Source of the DNA: JAJDXW01 sp965202895
GTDB lineage: Bacteria; Pseudomonadota; Gammaproteobacteria; HK1
Assembly (NCBI GenBank): GCA_965202895.1
Contig: OZ241901.1
Coordinates: 3,658,001 to 3,722,000 of the forward strand
DNA: 64,000 nt
Direction of reading: 5' to 3'
The translations under genes and the position numbers were made by a program. The notes beneath the pieces were generated by a model. It did not search any database. It was given only the letters and a program-made list of their open reading frames with translations, and had not been told where the DNA came from. The stretch's first letter is position 1; each line of letters opens with the position of its first letter. Shown here piece after piece: positions 50,288 through 58,421 of the stretch.

Positions 50288-51906
50288 GCTACCAGGCGCT
50301 CGCCCGGAAATGGCGCCCGCGGAGCTTCGACGCCATCGTGGGGCAGGAGCACGTGGTCCGCGCCCTCGTCAACGCATTCGACCGCGACCGGCTGCACCAT
50401 GCCTACCTCTTCTCCGGAACGCGCGGGGTGGGCAAGACCACCATCGCCCGGGTGTTCGCGAAGGGGCTGAACTGCGAGCAGGGCCCGGCCGCCCGCCCCT
50501 GCGGCGAGTGCGGGGCCTGCCGCGAGATCGACGAGGGCCGCCACATCGATCTCATCGAGGTGGACGCGGCCTCCCGCGCCCGCGTCGAGGAGACCCGGGA
50601 CCTCCTCGACAACGTCCAGTACGCCCCGGTCCGGGCGCGCTTCAAGGTGTACCTCATCGACGAGGTGCACATGTTCTCCCGCCACAGCTTCAACGCGCTG
50701 CTCAAGACGCTCGAGGAGCCGCCCCCCCACGTCAAGTTCCTGCTGGCGACCACCGATCCGCAGCGCCTCCCGGTCACCGTCCTGTCGCGCTGTCTCCAGT
50801 TCGGGCTGCGGCGCCTCGGCGTCGAGGAGATCTCGGCCGAGCTCGCCCGGATCGCGCGCGAGGAGGCCATCGAGGCCGACCCGGCGGCGCTCCGGGTGCT
50901 CGGCCGCGCCGCCGACGGGAGCATGCGCGACGCCCTCAGCCTGCTGGACCAGGCGGCCGCCTACGGGGCCGGCCGGCTCGTCGCCTCCGACGTGCGCGCC
51001 CTCGTCGGCACGGTGGAGCGCGAGCGGCTGTTCGCGCTCCTCGAGGCGCTGGCGTCCTCCGACCCCGCGGCCATGATCGAGGCGCTGGACCGCCTGGCCG
51101 GCGAAGCGGCGGATTACGAGATGCTCCTCGGCGAGGTGGTCGAGGCCCTCGGGCGGATGGCCGCCCTCCAGGTCGTGCCCGCGGGGCGCGAAGACGACGA
51201 GGACGTCGATGCCCTGCGGTCGCTCGCGGCCCGGGTCCCTCCGGAGGCCCTTCAGCTCCACTACCAGATCGGGATCATGGGCCGGCGCGATCTTCCCTAC
51301 GCACCGCACCCGCGCGCCGGATTCGAGATGACGATGCTGCGAATGGCCGCGTTCGCTCCGGCTTGCGCCGGGTCCGGAACGGCCGTTCGGGAGCCGGGCA
51401 GGTCGGGGGCGGCGGCGGAGCCGCCGGGGGCGGAGGAGGCGGGCGGCCCCGCGGCCGCCGGTGCGCCGGGCCCGGGCTCCGAACCGAGGCCCCCCGCCCC
51501 GGAGGCGGCCGGGGAAGTGCTCCCGCTCTCGCGTTGGGCGGAGCTTTGCACACGCCTCGCCCTCCCCGGGGTGACCGGACAGCTCGCCGCGAACTGCATC
51601 GTGCGCGGGTATACCGGGACGACGGTCGACCTCGGGCTCGCTCCGGAGCACGCGCAGCTGCTCACGACGGGTACGCGGTCCAAGCTCGAGGCCGCGCTCG
51701 GCGACTATTTCGGCCGGCCGATGCGGCTGCGGGTCGAGGTCGCCCCCCGCCCGGAAGAGTCTCCGGAGTCTCCGGCCGAACGCGACGTGCGCAAAGAGAG
51801 CGAACGGATCGAGCGCGCGTCCCGGGAGCTTCACGAGGTGCCGGACTTCCAGGATCTCCTCTCGCGGTTCGAGGGTGAGGCCCGATCCATACATCCACCG
51901 GACTGA
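50284..51906 (+). CDS. dnaX: DNA polymerase III subunit gamma/tau
   Basis: A protein of 540 residues. MSYQALARKWRPRSFDAIVG is the standard start. The AAA+ clamp-loader motifs follow: FSGTRGVGKTT, the four-cysteine zinc module CGECGAC, VYLIDEVHMFSRHSFNALLK, LLATTDP and SRCLQF with the SRC sensor. Domain III is present, then a Pro/Gly/Ala linker, and a C-terminal tau part ending in HEVPDFQDLLSRFEGEARSI. It overlaps the soxG-like stop by 4 bp, so the catabolic genes run straight into housekeeping genes. Confidence 0.97.
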   Translation: MSYQALARKWRPRSFDAIVGQEHVVRALVNAFDRDRLHHAYLFSGTRGVGKTTIARVFAKGLNCEQGPAARPCGECGACREIDEGRHIDLIEVDAASRARVEETRDLLDNVQYAPVRARFKVYLIDEVHMFSRHSFNALLKTLEEPPPHVKFLLATTDPQRLPVTVLSRCLQFGLRRLGVEEISAELARIAREEAIEADPAALRVLGRAADGSMRDALSLLDQAAAYGAGRLVASDVRALVGTVERERLFALLEALASSDPAAMIEALDRLAGEAADYEMLLGEVVEALGRMAALQVVPAGREDDEDVDALRSLAARVPPEALQLHYQIGIMGRRDLPYAPHPRAGFEMTMLRMAAFAPACAGSGTAVREPGRSGAAAEPPGAEEAGGPAAAGAPGPGSEPRPPAPEAAGEVLPLSRWAELCTRLALPGVTGQLAANCIVRGYTGTTVDLGLAPEHAQLLTTGTRSKLEAALGDYFGRPMRLRVEVAPRPEESPESPAERDVRKESERIERASRELHEVPDFQDLLSRFEGEARSIHPPD

Positions 51907-51917
51907 CGGGAGGCGCA

Positions 51918-52247
51918 ATGAAGGCTGGACTCGGACAGATGCTCAGGCAGGCGCAGGAGAACCTGCAGCGGGCGCAGGAGGAGCTCGCGTCCCTGGAGGT
52001 GACCGGGAGCGCCGGCGGCGGGGTGGTGACCGTGACCATGAACGGCCGCTACCAGGTGCGCCGCGTGAGCATCGACGACGCGTTCGTAGGCGGCGACCGC
52101 CAGATGCTCGAAGACCTCGTGGCGGCCGCCATCAACGATGCGGTGCGCAAGGCCGAGGAATTGAGCCGCGAGAAGATGGCCGGCTTCACCGCGGGCCTCG
52201 GCCTTCCCCCCGGCCTCGACCTTCCCTCCGGCCTGAAGCCGTTCTGA
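51918..52247 (+). CDS. ybaB: YbaB/EbfC nucleoid-associated protein
   Basis: A protein of 109 residues with the typical MLRQAQENLQRAQEELASLEVTGSAGGG, VTVTMNGRYQVRRVSIDD and AAINDAVRKAEELSREKM. It is a dimeric DNA-binding protein, conserved between dnaX and recR. Ribosome binding site GGGAGGCGC precedes the ATG. The Pro/Leu-rich final 15 residues are normal for the family. Confidence 0.95.
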   Translation: MKAGLGQMLRQAQENLQRAQEELASLEVTGSAGGGVVTVTMNGRYQVRRVSIDDAFVGGDRQMLEDLVAAAINDAVRKAEELSREKMAGFTAGLGLPPGLDLPSGLKPF

Positions 52248-52849
52248 TGGCGGACGGAGACCTGGTCCACGGTCTGATGGACGCCCTGCGCTGCCTGCCC
52301 GGGGTCGGACCGAGGACCGCCCAGCGGATGACCTGGCACCTGCTGGAGCGCAACCGCGCCGCGGGGCGGCGGCTCGCGGCGGCCCTGGTGGAAGCCATGG
52401 ACCGGGTAGGGCACTGCCGGGAGTGCCGGACGTTCAGCGAACACGAGCGGTGCCCGGTCTGCGCGAGCCCCCGCCGCGACCGTTCCCGGATCTGCGTGGT
52501 GGAGAACCCCGCCGACATGGTCCGCATCGAGTCGGGCACGGACTATCGGGGGGTGTACTTCGTGCTGATGGGGAACCTGTCGCCGCTCGACGGGATCGGC
52601 CCCGGAGACCTCGGGCTCGATCGCCTCGCGCGCCGCCTTGCGGGAGAGGAGGTGTCCGAGCTCATCCTGGCCACCGGCGCGACCGCCGAGGGGGAGGCGA
52701 CCGCCCACTATCTGGCCGAGATGGCGCGCGAGCACTCGGTGACCGCGACCCGGATCGCCCAGGGGGTGCCCCTCGGCGGGGACCTCGAATTCGTCGATCC
52801 CGGGACCCTCGCGCATGCGTTCACCGGCCGCCGCGAGGTCGTGGTCTGA
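52247..52849 (+). CDS. recR: Recombination mediator RecR
   Basis: A protein of 200 residues: an LPGVGPRTAQRMTWHLL helix-hairpin-helix, a C4 zinc finger (CRECRTFSEHERCPVC), a TOPRIM core (ICVVENPADMVRIESGTDYRGVYFVLMG), and the Walker-B-like ELILATGATAEGEATAHYLA. It works in RecFOR loading of RecA. The start overlaps the ybaB stop by one base. The last 29 bp overlap the 3' end of rsgA on the other strand. Confidence 0.97.
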   Translation: MADGDLVHGLMDALRCLPGVGPRTAQRMTWHLLERNRAAGRRLAAALVEAMDRVGHCRECRTFSEHERCPVCASPRRDRSRICVVENPADMVRIESGTDYRGVYFVLMGNLSPLDGIGPGDLGLDRLARRLAGEEVSELILATGATAEGEATAHYLAEMAREHSVTATRIAQGVPLGGDLEFVDPGTLAHAFTGRREVVV

Positions 52850-53753
52850 ATCCCCGCGGCTCCCCCTCCGGCGGTGCGGGACCGGCGGAGCGGCGGAGGT
52901 CTTCCACCATCGTGCGGTAGCTCGCAAGGCGTTCGGAATCGATCTCCGGGGCGGCGGCGACCGCGCAATCGGGCTCGTGCAGGTGAAGGCAGTCGCGGAA
53001 GCGGCATCTGCCCGAGTAGCTCCGGATCTCGGGGAACCCGTCGGCGACGCGCTCCGCGGGAAGGGTCCATTCGCCGAAGTCCGCCATCCCCGGCGAGTCG
53101 ATGACGAACCCTCCGTCCGGCATCGCGTGCAGGGTCGACACGGTGGTGGTGTGCCGCCCCTGTTCGCCCCGGCGCGAGAGGGCTCCGACCGCGAGGTCCA
53201 CACCGGGAACGAGTCTCCGGACGAGGGACGACTTGCCGGCGCCCGACGGCCCGACCAGAGCCGATACCCGGCCGCGAAGAGCCGTGTCGAGCGCTTCGAG
53301 CCCGGCGCCGGTGAGGGCGCTCGTCTCGAACACGGGATAGCCGACGCGGCGGTAGGGGGCGAGATCCGGGCCGTGCGGGCCACCGCCGCGCAGGTCGACC
53401 TTGTTCAGCACGAGGGCGGCCGGGACGTCGAGATGCTCGCTTCCCACGAGGTGGCGGTCGACGATGCGGCGGGAGGTGGCCGGCCGCAACGCGGTCACCA
53501 CGAGGATGAGGTCCACGTTGGCCGCGATCAGCCGGCGCCGGCCGGTGGGGCCGGGCCGGACGAGCAAGGACCCGCGCTCGCGCACCGCTTCGATGATCCC
53601 TTCGCCGGCGCCGAGCGGGCGTATGCTCACCCGGTCGCCGACCACGATCGGACCGAGGCGCCGCCGGATCTGGCAGAGGCGGACCGCCCCCGCATCGTCG
53701 CGGACCTCGAACCGGCGCCCCCGGCGGGCGGACACGAGTCCGGCCGAGGTCAT
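52821..53753 (-). CDS. rsgA: Ribosome small-subunit GTPase RsgA
   Basis: A protein of 310 residues with the circularly permuted GTPase order: G4 VLNKVD first, then SALTG (G5), G1 GPSGAGKSSL and G3 DSPGMADFG. An OB-fold N-terminus and the C-terminal zinc motif CRFRDCLHLHEPDC are present. It is a 30S maturation factor. ATG 53753 fits the family N-terminus (MTSAGLVSARRGRRFEV); longer upstream starts read through Arg-rich noise. It is divergent from orn as in many gammaproteobacteria. Confidence 0.95.
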   Translation of the reverse strand: MTSAGLVSARRGRRFEVRDDAGAVRLCQIRRRLGPIVVGDRVSIRPLGAGEGIIEAVRERGSLLVRPGPTGRRRLIAANVDLILVVTALRPATSRRIVDRHLVGSEHLDVPAALVLNKVDLRGGGPHGPDLAPYRRVGYPVFETSALTGAGLEALDTALRGRVSALVGPSGAGKSSLVRRLVPGVDLAVGALSRRGEQGRHTTTVSTLHAMPDGGFVIDSPGMADFGEWTLPAERVADGFPEIRSYSGRCRFRDCLHLHEPDCAVAAAPEIDSERLASYRTMVEDLRRSAGPAPPEGEPRGFRPRPRGGR

Positions 53754-54224
53754 CCGCCGGAAATCGGCGCGGCGGGCGGGCCGGCCCGCACCTCTCACCG
53801 TCCTCCCGCGGGGGACGCTGCTCCGCTCCCGGCGGCGGGCCGTACTCCCGCAAGCCACTTCGACGGGGGCACGGCGACGTCTTCGGCGTCCTGCGGCCCG
53901 CTGCCGCTCCGTCCCGACGCCAGGGCCTCTTCACGCTGTGGAATCGGTTCGTGCGGCGGAGCCCGGTTCGGCCGAATCGGAGCGGCGCCCGACACGGACG
54001 TCCTGGGAACGCTCGTGTCCCGCCCGCATCGAACGGCGGCGGTCTTGCTGCCCATTTGCGGACGGGACACGAGCGTTCCCAGGAAGAGCGACGGGCATCG
54101 ACCTCCGGCCGCGAGTCGGTCGGCGTGAGAAGGCCCCGATCCCGGCACCCTCGCGGGGCGCGCGGGGCGCGCGGGCGGGACAGGCGGGCTAGAATGCGGC
54201 GCTGCCGAAGCCGGCGGCTCCGCG
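53754..54224. other. rsgA-orn divergent intergenic region
   Basis: 471 bp between divergent genes, so it must carry both promoters. It contains REP-like element copy 3 at 54001-54084. I could not pick promoter hexamers with confidence, and no gene or RNA was recognised. Confidence 0.5.
54001..54084. repeat. REP-like palindromic element, copy 3
   Basis: Arms tcctgggaacgctcgtgtcc and ggacacgagcgttcccagga are perfect complements, extended inward by cgcccgca/tgcggacg with one mismatch. The core contains cggcggtcttgctgcccattt. The element is 84 bp long. It is a chromosomal dispersed repeat, since this copy lies well outside the defence island. Confidence 0.85.
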
Positions 54225-54767
54225 ATGGCGCAGGATCCGAGCAACCTGATATGGATCGACCTCGAGATGACGGGGCTCTTGCCGGAGCGCCATCATATCA
54301 TCGAGGTGGCGACGGTCGTGACCGACTCCGCGCTGGAGGTCCTCGCGCACGGGCCCGATCTCGTCGTCCGGCAGCCCGAATACGTGCTGGCCGGCATGGA
54401 TCGGTGGAACACCGAGCACCACGCCCGGTCCGGGCTCCTCGACGAGGTGCGGGTGAGCCGCTGCACGGTCGCGGAGGCCGAACGGAGGACGATCGAGTTC
54501 GTGAAGCAGTGGGTCCCGTCCGGCTCGTCGCCCATCTGCGGTAACTCCATCTGCCAGGACCGGCGCTTTCTCCATCGGCACATGCCGCGGCTCGAACGGT
54601 GGTTCCACTACCGCAACCTCGACGTCAGCACCATCAAGATCCTCGCCCAGCGGTGGGCCCCCGACGTGGCCGCGGCGTTCGGGAAGGCGGGCGCGCACCG
54701 GGCGCCCGACGACGTCCTCGAATCGATCCGGGAGCTCCGCCATTACCGCGACCACCTGTTCGCCTGA
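54225..54767 (+). CDS. orn: Oligoribonuclease
   Basis: A protein of 180 residues, the usual length. The DEDDh exonuclease motifs are visible: IWIDLEMTGL at the start, SPICGNSICQDRRFLHRHMP, LDVSTIKIL and AHRAPDDVLESIREL near the end. It degrades short oligoribonucleotides in the cytosol. The start is ATG 54225. Its neighbours rsgA and nnr match the gammaproteobacterial order. Confidence 0.97.
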   Translation: MAQDPSNLIWIDLEMTGLLPERHHIIEVATVVTDSALEVLAHGPDLVVRQPEYVLAGMDRWNTEHHARSGLLDEVRVSRCTVAEAERRTIEFVKQWVPSGSSPICGNSICQDRRFLHRHMPRLERWFHYRNLDVSTIKILAQRWAPDVAAAFGKAGAHRAPDDVLESIRELRHYRDHLFA

Positions 54768-54772
54768 GCCCC

Positions 54773-54820
54773 CGGGCCGGACCCCGGATCGGACCTCGGG
54801 CCGGACCCCGGGCCGGACCG
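54773..54820 (+). repeat. Four tandem 12-bp units in the orn-nnr leader
   Basis: Units at 54773, 54785, 54797 and 54809 read cgggccggaccc, cggatcggacct, cgggccggaccc and cgggccggaccg. They lie between the orn stop and the apparent start of the hydrate repair gene, whose start codon is itself unusual. Confidence 0.85.
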
Positions 54821-54846
54821 CGCCCCGCGCCCGCCTCGGGGCACGC

Positions 54847-56319
54847 CTGCGCTCCGCGGCGGAGGTCCGCGAGATCGAACGGCTGGCCATCGCGGAAGCC
54901 GGTCTGCCCGGGGCGGTTCTCATGGAACGGGCCGGCACGGGGGCGTTCCGCGCCCTCGTCCGGCGCTGGCCGGGGGTGCGCCGGGTGACCGTCGTGTGCG
55001 GCGCCGGCAACAACGGCGGCGACGGATTCGTGGTCGCCCGCCGCGCCCGGGAGGCCGGCTGCGAGGTCCGGGTCCTCCTCGTCGGCGATCCGGGCCGGTT
55101 CGGCCGCGACGCCTCCGCCATGCTGGAGGCCATGCGCGGGGCCGGTGTCGGGTGCGAGCCGTTTACCGGCCGTCCCCTCGAGGGGGTCGTGGTGGACGCG
55201 CTGTTCGGCACCGGCCTCTCGCGTCCGGCGGCGGGAGCGGCGGCGCACGCCATCGACGCCATGAACGCCGCGAATGGCCCGATACTGGCGGTGGACGTCC
55301 CCTCCGGCCTCGATGCCGACACCGGGGGCGTGCTCGGCCGGGCGGTGCGCGCTTCGCTCACCGTCACCTTCATCGCGCCGAAGCGGGGGCTCTTCACCGG
55401 CGCCGGCCCCGAGCACTGCGGCCGCGTGGAATGCGACCCGCTGGGTGTTCCGCCTCCCGTCCAGGACCGGGTTCCGGCCGGCGCGGAGCGGCTCGACTAC
55501 GACACCCTGCCGGAACACCCCTGCCTCGGACCTCGTCCGCGGGGCGCGCACAAGGGGCAGCACGGTCACGTCCTCGTGGTCGGAGGGGAGCGGGGCTTCG
55601 CGGGCGCCGCGCGGCTCGCCGCGGAGGCCGCCGCGCGGGTCGGCGCGGGCCTGGTGAGCGTCGCGACCCGCGAGGCGCACGCGGCCGCGCTGAGCGCGAT
55701 GCGCCCGGAGATCATGAGCCGGGGCGTCGAGGACGAGGCCGCGTTCGCGTCGCTGGCCGCACGGGCGACGGTGGTCGCCGTCGGCCCGGGCCTGGGGCAG
55801 GGGGATTGGGGGGCGCAGATGTTCGCGAGCGCGCTCGGATGCGTACCCGGCTTTCTCGTCGTCGACGCGGACGGACTCAACCATCTCGCGGCGGCGGGGC
55901 GGGCCGCGCCCCGGCGCGACGACTGGGTGCTGACGCCGCACCCCGGCGAGGCGGCCCGGCTGCTCGGCGTGACGGCGGCCGACGTCCAGGCCGACCGGGT
56001 CGCGGCCGCCGCCGCGATCCGGGCCCGGTACGGGGGGGTGTGCGTACTCAAGGGTGCGGGCACCCTCGTCGTGGCGGAGGACCGGCCGATCGGGGTGTGC
56101 GTGAACGGGAACCCGGGCATGGGAACGGGCGGAACGGGCGACGTTCTGACCGGGATCATCGCGGGCCTCGCGGCGCAAGGGGCCGCTCCGGCGGATGCCG
56201 CCGCGTTCGGGGTCTGCATCCACGGGAAGGCGGGAGACCGGGCGGCGCGGGCCGGGGAGCGGGGCCTCCTGGCCGGAGACCTCGCCGCGGAGCTGCGCGG
56301 GCTCGTCAACCGCGGCTGA
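54847..56319 (+). CDS. nnr: Bifunctional NAD(P)HX epimerase/dehydratase
   Basis: A protein of about 490 residues. The N-terminal YjeF_N epimerase domain has SAAEVREIERLAIAEAG, LMERAGTGAF and CGAGNNGGDGFVVARRA. The C-terminal ADP-dependent dehydratase (ribokinase-like) has HKGQHGHVLVVGGERGFAGA, VLTPHPGEAARLLG and NGNPGMGTGGTGDVLTGIIA. It repairs hydrated NAD(P)H. The first ATG in frame (54922) would remove ~25 conserved residues. I therefore mark CTG 54847 as the likely start (M/LRSAAEVREIERL); no ATG, GTG or TTG precedes it in frame after the orn stop. Confidence 0.9.
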   Translation: MRSAAEVREIERLAIAEAGLPGAVLMERAGTGAFRALVRRWPGVRRVTVVCGAGNNGGDGFVVARRAREAGCEVRVLLVGDPGRFGRDASAMLEAMRGAGVGCEPFTGRPLEGVVVDALFGTGLSRPAAGAAAHAIDAMNAANGPILAVDVPSGLDADTGGVLGRAVRASLTVTFIAPKRGLFTGAGPEHCGRVECDPLGVPPPVQDRVPAGAERLDYDTLPEHPCLGPRPRGAHKGQHGHVLVVGGERGFAGAARLAAEAAARVGAGLVSVATREAHAAALSAMRPEIMSRGVEDEAAFASLAARATVVAVGPGLGQGDWGAQMFASALGCVPGFLVVDADGLNHLAAAGRAAPRRDDWVLTPHPGEAARLLGVTAADVQADRVAAAAAIRARYGGVCVLKGAGTLVVAEDRPIGVCVNGNPGMGTGGTGDVLTGIIAGLAAQGAAPADAAAFGVCIHGKAGDRAARAGERGLLAGDLAAELRGLVNRG

Positions 56320-56322
56320 GCG

Positions 56323-56838
56323 ATGGACGATCCTCCCGCCCCGGCCGCCGCCCCCGCGAGCTGGGAAGGCGTGCTCGCCGGGGAAGCGGGGACGATGGCC
56401 CTCGGCGGCGCCCTGGCGCGTGCGGGCCTTCACCGGGGGGCGGTCTACCTCACCGGCGAGCTCGGCGCCGGCAAGACCACGCTCGTTCGGGGCTTTCTCC
56501 GCGCCGCGGGGGTGACCGGAACGATCCGCAGCCCGACCTTCACCCTGGTCGAGGAATACCGGATCGGGACGATGAGCGTGAAGCACTACGACCTGTACCG
56601 GCTTTCCGACCCCGAGGAGATCGAGTTCCTGGGGCTTCGCGATCACGTGGCGGCAGGCGCGCTCTGCTTCTTCGAGTGGCCGGAACGAGGCGCCGGCGTG
56701 CTGCCCGATCCGCTGCTCGACGTTCGTCTGGAGTACGCCCGGGGAGGGGCGGAAGATGCCCGCGAGGTCCGGTGCACCGGATTGGAGTCCGCCGCCCGGG
56801 ATGTGCTGGGGCGGGTAAAGGGAGATCCCCGATTATAA
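56323..56838 (+). CDS. tsaE: tRNA threonylcarbamoyladenosine biosynthesis ATPase TsaE
   Basis: A protein of 171 residues with Walker A LTGELGAGKTTLVRGFL, SPTFTLVEEYRI, HYDLYRLSDPEEIEFLGL and FFEWPERG. It is an essential partner of TsaB-TsaD for the t6A modification of tRNAs. It follows nnr by 3 bp, as in the yjeF-yjeE pair of other gammaproteobacteria. Confidence 0.96.
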   Translation: MDDPPAPAAAPASWEGVLAGEAGTMALGGALARAGLHRGAVYLTGELGAGKTTLVRGFLRAAGVTGTIRSPTFTLVEEYRIGTMSVKHYDLYRLSDPEEIEFLGLRDHVAAGALCFFEWPERGAGVLPDPLLDVRLEYARGGAEDAREVRCTGLESAARDVLGRVKGDPRL

Positions 56839-57092
56839 GAAAAAACATTTTAAATCATGTTTATTCTTTTGTTTTTTGAATGTAATTGAAGCAATCCTCA
56901 TGCCCCTTGGCACGTGCTCGACGTGTCGGCTTCGGTGATAGTTTGATGAAGGTGGGGAAGGGGAGTTCTTCCATGAGTTCCTGCCCGAGCAGGGAGTACC
57001 GCGACATCGGAGCGCCCGGATCGGTCTCGTTCGCACCGCCCCCGCCGCCGGTCGGTCCGGCCCGCCGGAGGCGTGGCGCCGCGGGAGCGGCG
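56839..57092 (+). promoter_or_regulatory. Sharply AT-rich spacer before the amidase gene
   Basis: The first ~75 bp (56833-56912) are very AT-rich (aaaaaacattttaaatcatg, ttattcttttgttttttg) in an otherwise ~70% GC region. This is the most likely site of a promoter or nucleoid-protein binding for the amidase gene, and of transcript ending for the tsaE operon. I could not settle on exact hexamers. Confidence 0.35.
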
Positions 57093-58421
57093 ATGACGAG
57101 GCCCCTCGTGCGAAGCCCGGCGCCTGCCGTGAAGACGCCCGGAGCGCCGGCGCCCGCGTTCCGTCGACGGCGGCCCCGTTCCGAGTGGAGCGCGGAGCGG
57201 ACGCGAGGCGCGCGCGGGCGCGGCTTCCTCGGCCCGCTCACCCTCGTGCTTCTCCTCGTCGGCCAGACGTGGGCGGCCTCGGCGCGAGGCGCTCCCGCGG
57301 TCCTCGGGATGCGGATGTTCGACGACTCCACGCATACCCGGGTGGTCTTCGATTTGTCCGCCCCGGTCGACTACAACCTGTTCACGCTCCGCCAGCCGGA
57401 CCGGGTGGTGCTGGATTTGAAGGGCGTGGCGTTCAAGGCGGAGATCGAGAACGGATTCCGCCGCAACCGCCGTATCGACGGCATCCGTCAGGCGAAGCGC
57501 AACGACGATCGCCACCGGGTCGTCTTCGACCTGGCCCGGCAGGAACAGGCGAGGAGCTTTCTCCTCGGACCGCACGGCCGGCACGGCCATCGGCTGGTCG
57601 TGGACTTCGGGCGCACGCAGCAGGCCAAGGCGAAGACCGGGCGCACTTCCCCGGTGCAAGGAGCGTCGAAGCCGGAGCCGACGGGGCGCCTCCGCGACGT
57701 GGTGGTGGCGATCGACGCCGGCCATGGCGGCAAGGACCCCGGCGCGGTCGGCCGTCGGAGAAAGACCCGGGAAAAGCACGTCACCCTCGCGATCGCGAAG
57801 AAGCTGGCTGCGGAGCTGCGCCGGCGGCCGGGGTTCCGGCCCGTGCTGGTGCGTGACGGAGACTACTTCATACCGCTGCGCCGCCGGACCGCGATCGCCC
57901 GCAAGGCCGGAGCGGACCTCTTCATCTCCATCCATGCGGACGCCTTCAAGAACCCGAAGGTGCGGGGCGCGTCCGCCTACGTGCTCTCCTGGCGAGGGGC
58001 GAGCAGCGAGACGGCGAGGTGGCTCGCGGAGAGGGAGAATGCCGCGGACCGGGCGGGCGGGCTCAACCTCGGGAAACACGAGCCGATGGTCCGTTCGGCG
58101 ATGGCGGACATGTCCCGCAAGGGTACGGACCGGCTGAGCAACCTCGTCGCGAACCGCGTGCTGCGCGCGCTGAAGGGAACGGTCAAGGTGCATGGGAAGC
58201 ACGTCCACCGCGCGGGATTCGCGGTCCTCAAGACCCGGAACATTCCCGCGGTGTTGATCGAGACTGCCTTTCTCTCGAATCCGACCGACGAGAAGCTTCT
58301 GCGCGACAACGGTTACCAGCGCCGGGTCGCCCGCGCGATCGCGGATGGAATCGAGGCCTTCTTCCGGCAACAGGCGCCGGTGGGGACCCGGCTCGCGGTC
58401 AGGACCCGCGCGTCGGGCTGA
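57093..58421 (+). CDS. amiC: N-acetylmuramoyl-L-alanine amidase, AmiC/AmiB type
   Basis: A protein of 442 residues from ATG 57093 (GGAG seven bases upstream); longer in-frame starts reach 56886 but read as noise. A basic N-terminus is followed by a signal segment (FLGPLTLVLLLVGQTWAASA). Then come an AMIN domain (MRMFDDSTHTRVVFDLSAPV, QPDRVVLDLKGV) and an Amidase_3 domain with zinc ligands (AIDAGHGGKDPGAVG, KHVTLAIAKKLA, ADLFISIHADAF, IPAVLIETAFLSN). It splits daughter-cell peptidoglycan in the periplasm. The 3' end overlaps mnmA on the other strand by 23 bp. Confidence 0.93.
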   Translation: MTRPLVRSPAPAVKTPGAPAPAFRRRRPRSEWSAERTRGARGRGFLGPLTLVLLLVGQTWAASARGAPAVLGMRMFDDSTHTRVVFDLSAPVDYNLFTLRQPDRVVLDLKGVAFKAEIENGFRRNRRIDGIRQAKRNDDRHRVVFDLARQEQARSFLLGPHGRHGHRLVVDFGRTQQAKAKTGRTSPVQGASKPEPTGRLRDVVVAIDAGHGGKDPGAVGRRRKTREKHVTLAIAKKLAAELRRRPGFRPVLVRDGDYFIPLRRRTAIARKAGADLFISIHADAFKNPKVRGASAYVLSWRGASSETARWLAERENAADRAGGLNLGKHEPMVRSAMADMSRKGTDRLSNLVANRVLRALKGTVKVHGKHVHRAGFAVLKTRNIPAVLIETAFLSNPTDEKLLRDNGYQRRVARAIADGIEAFFRQQAPVGTRLAVRTRASG

